Source: CAZIHO01 sp964538875 (GTDB taxonomy: Bacteria > Pseudomonadota > Gammaproteobacteria > Chromatiales > Chromatiaceae). From it: a stretch of DNA of 55,237 nucleotides. Below the pieces are notes generated by a model. It searched no databases. It saw only the letters and a program-made list of their open reading frames with translations, and was not told where the DNA came from. The translations under genes were made by a program, and so were the position numbers. The stretch lies in NCBI GenBank assembly GCA_964538875.1, contig CAZIHO010000008.1:1-55237 (forward strand). Direction: 5' to 3'. This document shows, one piece after another, positions 34,061 through 42,400 of the stretch (its first letter is position 1; each line of letters opens with the position of its first letter).

Positions 34061-35332
34061 ATGGAAACTTTAGGGCGCACCCTGCGGAACTATTACCAGC
34101 CGGGTCTAGGCGCTAGCAGATCGTCCTCAACCTCCTGGATAGGTATCCTCTTGCTTGGATTGGGGTCGATTTTCTGCTGGGGCGCCGTCGCTGCTGACGC
34201 CAGCGCCGCCGCCCATTCGGTCGGAGGGACCGTCTCCGGGTTGCGCGGGTCCGGCCTGGTGCTCCAGTTGGCGCCGGCGGACTTGGCGTCACCAGCGGTG
34301 ATTGGCGCGCCGGACCTGGGCGAAGCCCTGGCGATCAGCAGCAATGGTGCCTTTGTTTTTCCGACGCCCTTTCCGTCCCAACTTCGCTATCGCGTCAGCG
34401 TGCAAACCCAGCCCAGCAATCCGGGCCAGACTTGCACGCTGGTCAACGGCCTGGGCCTCATGGGCGAGGCAGATGTGACCGATGTTCAGGTCAACTGTGA
34501 AACCCAGCGCTTTACCGTCGGTGGCAGGGTGGAAGGGCTGTTAGGGGCGGGTTTGGTATTAGGGATCGATCCCCCCAGTCTCCTGGTCCCGGCCGAACCG
34601 TCCAGTGGTTCAGCGCGACTGGTGCCCCAGCCGGACCTGGCGGAGACGCTGGCGATCGGGAGCAATGGCGCCTTTACCTTCCCAGTGCCGCGGGCGTCCG
34701 GCAGCCGCTATAGCATCTCGGTCGCGACCCAACCCAGCGCCCCGGATCAGGTTTGCTGGGTCGCCTATGACAGCGGTACGGTGATCGACCGGGCCGTCAG
34801 CGATGTGCAGGTGACCTGTACCGCCCGCGCCTATGTGGGTCCGGTGGGAGATGCCGCCGCGCCCGGTCAGGCCAGTGTGGTGGGGGGCGGGGATGGCTGC
34901 GGCTTCATCGGGCCCAAGTTCGTGTCCCTCGCTGGTCTGCCCAGTCCGCCGGCCGGTTATTCGTTCCCCTATGGTCTGTTTGACTTCCGGCTGGAACATT
35001 GCACACCGGGCAGCCAGGTAAGGGTCAGCATCGAATATCCCGGCACCTTGCCGGGAGGGACCCAGTACTGGAAATACGGCCCCACGCCGGATAAGCCCAA
35101 TGAGTATCATTGGTATCAAATCGCCGCCCATATCGCGGGCAACAGCGTCACCTTCCATATTACCGACGGCGGGTTGGGGGATGACGATCTGACGGTCAAC
35201 GGCACCATCGTCGATCAAGGCGGGCCGGGCCTCCGGGAAGCGGCGGCGGTTCCGGCCCTGTCTGGCTGGGCGTTGCTGGCGTTGCCATTCCTATTGCTGG
35301 CCGTCGCCGCCCGGCGCCCCGGACTGAGCTGA
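34061..35332 (+). CDS. exported repeat protein with IPTL-CTERM-like anchor
   Basis: 423 aa. A long signal peptide (hydrophobic about residues 28-45), then two Ig-like repeats of about 95 residues (VGGTVSGLRGSGLVLQL..., VGGRVEGLLGAGLVLGI...), each with an SNGAFxFPxP strand and a paired Cys (QTCTLVNGLG / QVCWVAYDSG, then VQVNCET / VQVTCTA). A separate domain (about 265-385, with Cys pair CGFIGPKF and LEHCTPG) resembles the choice-of-anchor domains seen with these repeats. The end VPALSGWALLALPFLLLAVAARR is an IPTL-CTERM-type sorting tail: PALSxW, membrane helix, basic end. Probably a surface or outer-membrane-sorted protein; substrate unknown. Confidence 0.82.
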   Translation: METLGRTLRNYYQPGLGASRSSSTSWIGILLLGLGSIFCWGAVAADASAAAHSVGGTVSGLRGSGLVLQLAPADLASPAVIGAPDLGEALAISSNGAFVFPTPFPSQLRYRVSVQTQPSNPGQTCTLVNGLGLMGEADVTDVQVNCETQRFTVGGRVEGLLGAGLVLGIDPPSLLVPAEPSSGSARLVPQPDLAETLAIGSNGAFTFPVPRASGSRYSISVATQPSAPDQVCWVAYDSGTVIDRAVSDVQVTCTARAYVGPVGDAAAPGQASVVGGGDGCGFIGPKFVSLAGLPSPPAGYSFPYGLFDFRLEHCTPGSQVRVSIEYPGTLPGGTQYWKYGPTPDKPNEYHWYQIAAHIAGNSVTFHITDGGLGDDDLTVNGTIVDQGGPGLREAAAVPALSGWALLALPFLLLAVAARRPGLS

Positions 35333-35453
35333 TTTGACCGGCACCCCCGTTGAGGGGAAGCTTTCTCCCTTCTGCGCCGGGCCTGGCTTGGACCCCCTTG
35401 GGACGACCTGTTAGGCTTGCTTCCCCTAACCGGGGACAGCAACAGGAGCCTCC

Positions 35454-36269
35454 ATGAAAATCGTCTGTTTTAACGTCAACGGCATCCGCGCCCGCCCCCA
35501 CCAGTTGCGGGCCATCCGCGAGCAGTTGGACCCGGACCTAGTGGCGCTCCAGGAGATCAAGGTCCAGGATCAGGATTTCCCCTTGGAAATGATCCAAGAT
35601 CTGGGGTACCGGGCCTATTTCCACGGACAGAAGTCCCATTACGGCGTGGCTCTGTTGACCAAAGCGGAGCCCCTGGCAATCCACAAGGGTTTTCCCGGCG
35701 AGCCGGAGGATGCCCAGCGGCGGGTCATCAGCGGCCAGTTTTCCCTGCCGGATGGCCGCACCCTGACCCTGGTCAACGCCTATTTCCCCCAGGGCGAGAG
35801 CCGCGCCCATCCCGAAAAATTTCCCCACAAGCGGCGCTTTTACGCGGATATGGCGGCCTATTTGGCCCAGTCGTTTCAGCCCGCCGACCCGGTGCTGGTG
35901 GTCGGTGATATGAACGTGGCGCCCCTGGACCTGGACATCGGCATCGGTCCGGACAACGCCAAGCGCTGGTTGCGCACCGGCAAGTGCAGCTTTTTGCCCG
36001 AGGAACGGGAGTGGCTGGGAACCCTATCTGCCTGGGGTTTGCGGGATACTTTCCGGCACTTGCATCCCGATCTCGACGACCACTTTAGCTGGTTCGATTA
36101 CCGCAGCCGGGGCTTCGAGCGGCAGCCCCGGCATGGCTTGCGCATCGACTTGATGCTGGCCAGCGAGGCGCTGCTGCCCAATTGCCGGGACGCGGGCATC
36201 GACTATGGCATCCGCGCCATGGAACAGCCGTCCGACCATTGCCCGATCTGGGTGGATCTAGCGTTCTGA
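35454..36269 (+). CDS. xthA: exodeoxyribonuclease III XthA
   Basis: 271-residue AP endonuclease / 3'-5' exonuclease for base-excision repair. Visible active-site motifs: FNVNGIRAR (Asn), LQEIK (metal Glu), GDMNVAPLDLDI (Asp/Asn), RIDLMLAS, and the C-terminal SDHCPIW (Asp-His). Length equals E. coli ExoIII (268). ATG 35454 follows AGGAG. Single gene. Confidence 0.96.
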   Translation: MKIVCFNVNGIRARPHQLRAIREQLDPDLVALQEIKVQDQDFPLEMIQDLGYRAYFHGQKSHYGVALLTKAEPLAIHKGFPGEPEDAQRRVISGQFSLPDGRTLTLVNAYFPQGESRAHPEKFPHKRRFYADMAAYLAQSFQPADPVLVVGDMNVAPLDLDIGIGPDNAKRWLRTGKCSFLPEEREWLGTLSAWGLRDTFRHLHPDLDDHFSWFDYRSRGFERQPRHGLRIDLMLASEALLPNCRDAGIDYGIRAMEQPSDHCPIWVDLAF

Positions 36270-36398
36270 CACCGGCCCCTAGGTTTGACAGGGACCGGGA
36301 CAGCGTCCGGCAATCCGGGGGACGAATAGGTTATGCTACCTTGGGAATGGGGGCCTGTGCGGCGCCCGCGGCTTCATGCACCAGGAGAATGGCCCGAT

Positions 36399-36962
36399 AT
36401 GGTTCTGGAACCGTTAGTGGGAAGAATGGCGCGGATTCTGGTGGTAGCGGTCGCCGGGTTGGCCCTGATGCCGGCCCTGGGAGGGGCGGCGGAATCTTGC
36501 GCCAAGCAGGTGCTCAACCTCTATTGCCTGGGAGGTGAGTTTGACCGGCTGCTGCGTCAGCCCCCGGAACCCCAATTCCAGCAGAGGGACGGCGAACGGC
36601 GGGCAGCGATCTACGTCCAGGGCGCGGAACGGGTGTATGTGATGGCATTCAAGAACCAGATTTATAAGGTGGTTCGGGAGCACCGTCCCTCCACCCAAAT
36701 GCATCATCAAGAGATGTTGCGTTCCCTTCAAGAAAAATACGGTCCGCCCGAGGACCATAGCCAATACCCCAAGTATGCCGTGGACGCTCCCACCCGCATC
36801 GCTGCCATCCGGCGCGGCGAGGGCCAGGCTAACCACCTGTGGCGGGCTGGCCAGGGCTGGCATCTGGAGCTGAGCTGGACCCGGGAGTTGGGCCTGGCGG
36901 TGACCTATCTGGACGATGTCCTGGATGCGGAGCAACACCAGGCGACCAAGGCCGGTCTATAG
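36399..36962 (+). CDS. exported protein of unknown family
   Basis: 187 aa from ATG 36399, with AGGAGAA ten bases upstream. Signal peptide (MARILVVAVAGLALMPALGGAAES) with cleavage near GGAAES. The mature part has an early Cys pair (SCAKQVLNLYCLGG), then mixed alpha/beta with a FKNQIYKVVREHRP segment and a tail VTYLDDVLDAEQ. The 'LYCLGG' plus 'KYGPPEDHS' pattern reminds me of small periplasmic stress proteins, but I do not recognise a family. Convergent with mtaB, 26 bases away. Confidence 0.7.
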   Translation: MVLEPLVGRMARILVVAVAGLALMPALGGAAESCAKQVLNLYCLGGEFDRLLRQPPEPQFQQRDGERRAAIYVQGAERVYVMAFKNQIYKVVREHRPSTQMHHQEMLRSLQEKYGPPEDHSQYPKYAVDAPTRIAAIRRGEGQANHLWRAGQGWHLELSWTRELGLAVTYLDDVLDAEQHQATKAGL

Positions 36963-36988
36963 CGGCTTCGACCGGCGCGGTGCCCCGG

Positions 36989-38275
36989 TCAGATACGGCC
37001 CAGCAGGGCCTCGCCGGCCTCGGCCAGGCCCGTCAACTGGGTATCCAGGATGCGGTTTTCCAGATCGCCGCCAGCCTCCAGGGGAATTTGCACCGGTACG
37101 AAACTGGGGCTGTAGCCGAACCAGTGTTCGTTACCCGCCGAACTGCGTCCGCGACCTTCCACCAGCACCGGCACCCGGCGCCCCAGGTAGCCCTCTAGGT
37201 GGGCGCGCTTGAGTTGCCGCCCCACCGCCTGCAACTGTTGGCAGCGGGCGCGCAGGGTGACCGGGTCCACCGGGTCCGCAAGCTGGGCGGCCCGGGTGCC
37301 CTGGCGGGGCGAAAAGGGAAAGATATGCAGTTGGCCGAAGCTGGCCTGCTGCACCAGACCCAGGGTGGCCTGCCAATCCTGGTCTGTTTCGCCAGGAAAT
37401 CCCACGATGATGTCCGTGGTGAGGTTGAGGTCCGCCACCCGCTGCCGGGCCCGTTCCGCCAAGGCCAGAAATTCCGACGCTTTGCAGCGACGCGCCATGC
37501 GGCGCAGGACCGGGTCCGATCCGCTTTGCAGCGGCAGGTGTAAATGGGGCAGCAAGCGGGGGTTGTCGAATAGGGACCAGAATCCCCGGGGCAATCCCCA
37601 GGGTTCCAGGGAGCCGATACGCAGCCTGGGCAGATCCGTGTCCGCCAGAATCGCCCGCACCAGGTCCGCCAGGCTGGTGCCCAGGTCCCGGCCATAGCCG
37701 CCGATTTGGACGCCGGTCAACACCGCTTCCTGAATGCCGGACGCCCGGAGCTGGTTCAACTCGGCCACCACCTCCGCCACCGGGCGGCTGCGTTCCTCGC
37801 CCCGGGCTAGGGTGACGATGCAGAAGGTGCATTGATAGCGACAACCGTCCTGGACCTTGATGAAGGCCCGGTGGCGCCGCCGGATCCAGAGGGGCTCCCC
37901 ATCCGGTTCCATGGCTTGGGCCGGCATGGTATCCAGGTCCAGGGCGCGGCTGGCGATTTCCACCAGCCGGTCCTTGTCCGGGTTGGGAACCAGCAGATCC
38001 ACGCCCGGCAAGTTGCCCGCCGTGCCCGGTTGTAAGGACGCGTAACAGCCGGTAATGACCAATTTGGCGCCCGGATTATCCCGGTGGGCGCGGCGCAGCA
38101 GCTTTCTGGATTTGCGTACCGCTTCTTCGGTCACCGCGCAGGTGTTGACGACCAGCAGGTCCGCTTGGTCCGGGTCGGCACAAATCCGGTGTCCCCGGAG
38201 CTGAAAGTCCCGGCTCCAGGATTCCACTTCCGCCTCGTTCAGGCGGCAGCCCAGGGTTTGCAGATGGACGCGCAT
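36989..38275 (-). CDS. mtaB: tRNA methylthiotransferase MtaB
   Basis: 428-residue radical-SAM methylthiotransferase that turns t6A37 into ms2t6A37 in tRNA. N-terminal UPF0004 domain with its three cluster Cys (TLGCRLNEAEVE, VVNTCAVTEEA, ITGCYAS); radical-SAM motif CRYQCTFC near residue 145; FPGETDQDW; C-terminal TRAM domain (LVEGRGRS...FVPVQIP). The bacterial MtaB type is chosen over MiaB because of the TLGCRLNEAE start and the length. ATG 38275; a TTG at 38299 is the longer option. Confidence 0.92.
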   Translation of the reverse strand: MRVHLQTLGCRLNEAEVESWSRDFQLRGHRICADPDQADLLVVNTCAVTEEAVRKSRKLLRRAHRDNPGAKLVITGCYASLQPGTAGNLPGVDLLVPNPDKDRLVEIASRALDLDTMPAQAMEPDGEPLWIRRRHRAFIKVQDGCRYQCTFCIVTLARGEERSRPVAEVVAELNQLRASGIQEAVLTGVQIGGYGRDLGTSLADLVRAILADTDLPRLRIGSLEPWGLPRGFWSLFDNPRLLPHLHLPLQSGSDPVLRRMARRCKASEFLALAERARQRVADLNLTTDIIVGFPGETDQDWQATLGLVQQASFGQLHIFPFSPRQGTRAAQLADPVDPVTLRARCQQLQAVGRQLKRAHLEGYLGRRVPVLVEGRGRSSAGNEHWFGYSPSFVPVQIPLEAGGDLENRILDTQLTGLAEAGEALLGRI

Positions 38276-38317
38276 GGCAATTGGCTTCCGCCCGGTCAAG
38301 GAGCCTTGGCGGTGGCT

Positions 38318-38728
38318 CTAGGCCCGCCGGACCGGTGGCGCAGGCGGCGGCGCCGGGGAATTTTGATGCAGGATCAGCCGCCAGCCATCGCCGGCGCGCC
38401 GGTAGATATTGGTGGCGTACATGGGCGGCATGGGCTGGTTGCGGCCGACCAGCCTGACCCGCTCCTCCACGCAATGCACGGCCAGGTCCGCCGACTCCAT
38501 CCAACCCTGATGGCGCACCTCGACCTCCATGCCCCCCGCGCCCTCCAGCGCCTCCCGCCAGCCGTCCCGCACCCCGGCCCGCCCCATGACCAAGGGGCGC
38601 ATGGGTAGCAGGCAGGCGATCTCATCGGAATCCGCCCAGGCCCGCATCACGGCGTCCAAGTCCTGGGCGTCCAGGGCGTCATAGAAGGCATCCTCGGCGT
38701 CCTGGGGCGTTTGAAAGGTTGGCGGCAT
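38318..38728 (-). CDS. SnoaL/NTF2-like protein
   Basis: 136-residue cone-shaped NTF2-like fold (DUF4440/SnoaL_3 type): an N-terminal helix (TPQDAEDAFYDALDAQDLDAVMRAWADSDEI), then LVMGRAGVRDGW, AVHCVEERVRL and the last strand RAGDGWRLILHQNSP. Members include calcium/kinase-associated and hydrolase-like proteins; no activity can be predicted. Same strand as mtaB (43 bases before it) and may be cotranscribed. Confidence 0.85.
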   Translation of the reverse strand: MPPTFQTPQDAEDAFYDALDAQDLDAVMRAWADSDEIACLLPMRPLVMGRAGVRDGWREALEGAGGMEVEVRHQGWMESADLAVHCVEERVRLVGRNQPMPPMYATNIYRRAGDGWRLILHQNSPAPPPAPPVRRA

Positions 38729-38829
38729 GGATCAAGCTCTCTGGCGATGGGAAACCGGGAAGTCTGACATTGAAACGGCGGGATGGGCAAGTCCCAAACC
38801 CGGCCTGGGCCGGGATCGGGATTTTGCAG

Positions 38830-39330
38830 CTAACGGCGCCGTGGGATCACGAGCCGGACCAGACCCGGTTGATTATCCCGCGCCATGGCGGAGAAATCCG
38901 CGTCCGGCGGCAGAGTGATCCGCATCATCTGCTGGCCGCCCCCAAAGCTATAGGTGCGGGTCCAGCCGTTGCCCTGGGGACTGGTGAATTCCTGGTGGGT
39001 CGAGCTCCGGTCCTGAATCCGGATCGTTAGCCAGCGGCCCTCGTCAAGACTGACCAGCACCTGTTCCGGGGCGGAGCCGGCCAACTGAATATTGACGTAA
39101 TAGCGGTCAAGGTCCGCGCCTTGATTGATATGAAATCCCGTCTGCATCGGCATGGCATTCCAGGTTCCAGGGCCCCAAACCGGCAACTGCCAAGCGCCTG
39201 GCATACCCCACCAATACTGATTGAAGTAGTCGAAATTATGGTCAAAAGGCGGATATGCCCAAGCCAATCCTGTACTCAAACACCCGGCTAGGACACTGGC
39301 CCGGCCGAGGGAGCGGCTGCTGATTTTCAC
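38830..39330 (-). CDS. exported Hsp20/alpha-crystallin-like protein
   Basis: 166 aa from GTG 39330, chosen because AGGAGG lies eight bases upstream. The N-terminus (KISSRSLGRASVLAGCLSTGLAWA) is a signal peptide, so the protein should be periplasmic. A Trp/Tyr/Pro-rich segment follows (FDYFNQYWWGMPGAWQLPVWG), like the hydrophobic arm of small heat-shock proteins. The rest fits an alpha-crystallin domain: YYVNIQLAG, LTIRIQDRS, MMRITLPPDADFSAMARDN, GLVRLVIPRR. Small Hsp20 proteins are normally cytoplasmic. Domain call moderate. Confidence 0.72.
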   Translation of the reverse strand: MKISSRSLGRASVLAGCLSTGLAWAYPPFDHNFDYFNQYWWGMPGAWQLPVWGPGTWNAMPMQTGFHINQGADLDRYYVNIQLAGSAPEQVLVSLDEGRWLTIRIQDRSSTHQEFTSPQGNGWTRTYSFGGGQQMMRITLPPDADFSAMARDNQPGLVRLVIPRRR

Positions 39331-39408
39331 CCTAAATTCCTCCTGGGTTATGAGCCTGCTTAAAGTATAGGCCCAATGCCGCCGCGATGAGCGCCCGGCC
39401 GGGGGCGG

Positions 39409-39433
39409 ACGGGGGCCAGGGCCTGGCCCCCGT
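39409..39433 (-). terminator. strong hairpin after the alpha-2-macroglobulin gene
   Basis: Ten-base inverted repeat ACGGGGGCCA/TGGCCCCCGT with a five-base loop, 15 bases beyond the end of the minus-strand gene. No U tract, so probably a 3'-end or Rho-assisted terminator. Confidence 0.4.
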
Positions 39434-39447
39434 TCCACTCCAGCGCC

Positions 39448-42400
39448 CTACCGCGCCGGTACCACCACCAGGGTTCCAGAGTCGCCCCGGGCCCGGTAGC
39501 GGGGGCTGTACATGTCCTCCACCTCGGTGGGCGGCAGACGATAGGTGCCCGGCGTCACCGCCCGGACCAGGTAGGCGAGGCGAAATTCCCGCTCCTCGCC
39601 TAGCAGGTCCAGGGCCGCCACGAAGCGGTCGTCCAGGCCGTCCATATAGAGGGCGGTGCTGAGGTCGCCCAGCCAGCCCAGGTCACTGATGGAGCGGGAC
39701 TTGGCTAGTTGGGGACTCTCGATTTCCAGTCCGGCGGCCAGGGGATCCACGATCAATGCCTGATGATCTAAGTCCTTGCTGTCCGCCTTGCCTTCTAAGA
39801 GCACCACCAGCACCTCGCCCTGGGGCACCTGCTGGAGGTTGACCGGCTTGCCCTGGAGATTGAGGAAGCGCCGCTGGATGCGGAACCCCGCGTTGAGGGG
39901 CGGAGGCGCTTCCAGGGGGCTGCCGTTGACGGCGGCGCTGAGCCACACCGGACTCTTGCCCTCGTTGACCAGTTCCAGGCCCGGCTTAAACTGCTCCAGG
40001 CCGGGGTTGAGGATCAGGGGTTTAGTCCGTTCCGGCACCGGCTCGCCGTGGACCCGCAGGCGCAGGGGCTCGCCGTCGCCACTGGTGGCCGCCGCCGCTC
40101 GCACCAGCCAGGCCTGTTCCTGGGTGGATAGCCAGGGGTGCTTGCGCATCTGGTCCACCAGTTCCCGCAGGGACGCGGCCGGATCAGCGCTGCCGGCCGG
40201 CGCTTCCGCCAGCAACAACACCCGGGCGGCCAGGTCCCGCAGGGGTGAGCCGAAATCCCGGGCACCCGGTTCGCGACTTTGCTTGGCGGCCAGGGCGAAG
40301 GCCTTGCCCGCCCGCTCCCGGTCCCCCAGGTTGGCCAGGGCGGCGCCGAGTTGGGCGGCGGCCAGGGGCGGCAGGGAGTCGCCAGCTTCATCCAATAAAT
40401 AGCGGGCGGTTTCGGCATGGGATTCACCGGCCCGGCTCAGCACATACAGGGCGTAGGCCTGGACCGCCAAGTCGTCCACTTCCTCCAGGTTGGGGTTCTG
40501 GATTTCCCGGCGTAGCCACTCCAGGCCCCGGCGCCAGCGGAAATCCGCCACCGGCAGGCCCGCTTCCTTGGCCCGCTGTAGAAAGTCCAGGGCATGCACG
40601 GTCAGCCAGGCGTGCTCGCCGCCGTCCGGGTCCCAGAGGGTGAAGGCGCCATTCTCCAGTTGCCGTTCCTGGATCAGGGCCACTGCCTGGGATAGGCGCT
40701 GCCGGGCTGGGACCTTGCCCTGGTATTCCCAGCGGGCCGCCAGCTTTTCAAACTGGAGCAGCGGGAAGGCGCGGCTCACCACCTGTTCCAGGCAACCGTA
40801 GGGGTAGAGGTCCAGTTGCTTCAGCAGGCCTAGCACGTCCAGATCCGGTTGACCGCTTAGGGTGACTTGGGCGCCCAGGGTTTCCGGGCGCAGACCCTGG
40901 GTCAGGTCCGGGCCCAACAGGGTCTTGGACTGGCCGCCGATTTGGGCGAAGCGGCGCCGGGTTTCCGGCAGGAAGGGGGCGCGAATGCCCACCTCGGCGG
41001 TCTTGGTGAGTCCAGTGCCTGGAGGGCCGTCCAGGGTGACGCTGATCTGGCCATTGCCCAGTTCCTTGGCTCGCACCGGCAGCTTGAGCACCTGGCGCTG
41101 ACCGGGTGCCAGGCTGATGGCGCGGGGCGGCTGGGGCTCGGTCCACTCCAGGGCGCCGCTGGCTTCCAGGGTCAGCCGGTACTCGCTGGCGGGTCCGTCC
41201 AGATTCTGGATCAACAGGGTCGCCAGGCTGGTGTCCCCGGCAGCCAGGAAGCGGGGCAGGGCGGGCATCACCACCACCGGATCCCGCACCGTCACCGCGC
41301 CCTCGCCACTGCCCACCCGGGTTGGCGACCAGGCCACCGCCATCAGCCGCACCCGGCCGTTGAAGTCCGGCAAGTCCAGCGGAATTTGGACCCGGCCATC
41401 CGCGTCCAGGGTTTTGATCCCCGAGAATAGGGACAGAATGCGTACATGGGATTCCGGCATGCCCTGGCGGCCGGCCAGGCCGGCGCCACTGCGTAATTGG
41501 GCCGGCTGGCCCTTGCGGCCGTCCAGCAGGCGGCCGTACAGGTCCCGCAGGCCCACCGCCAGGGAGCGTTGGCCAAAGAAATAGCCGAGAGGATCCGGGG
41601 TACGATAGTCCGTGAGTTGTAATACGCCTTCATCCACCGCTGCCAGGCTGATGAACAGGGGCGTCCCCGGCGCCGTGTCCGTCACCTGGACCCCAATGTT
41701 CAGTTGCCCCCGGGGCCGGGCCAGGGCCGGCGGGTCCAGGGTCACCCGCAGCGCATGGCCTTCTTTGGCGATGCCTAGCCAGGCGACCCCCACCGCCCGC
41801 CGGGGGCCGTGACCCGCCTGGGCGCCGTCGGGCCGGAACGCGGTGACCAGCGCATAGGCGCCCGCACCCCAGTTGTCCGGCACCGCCACGTCCACCACCT
41901 GTTCTTGGCCGCTGACCTGGATTTCCCGGATCTCCAGCACCCGGTCGGTGGCGATGACCAGGTCTGCCCGGCCGGCGAAGGGTGCCTGGAGGCGTAGTTT
42001 GGCCAGTTCGCCAGGCCGGTAACTGGGCTGATCTGGGTTCAGGGACAACTGATCCGGCGTTTCCAGGTCGGCCAGGTCCCCCTCCCAGCCCGCTTGGACC
42101 CGGGCGCTGGTGAGTACGTCCGTGTCCGGGGCCCGCACGTCCAGCCGGTACCGGCCCGCCGCGAGATGCAGCGCCAGCCGCGCCGGCCCCGCCTCAGTGA
42201 CGTCCAGGCTCCCCTCCTGGAGCAGCCGGTCCCGGATTTGACGCTTGAACAGCCAGCGTCCGCCATTCTGGTACCACTGGTAATGGACCTGCTCTTCCAG
42301 CAGCCGGTAGCCCAGTTGGCGGGTCTGGGGCTGGGCGTCCCGGTCCAGGGCCACCACCTCGAACTGGGCCTCGGCGCCTGCCGGCAGGGGGCCGTCCGGT

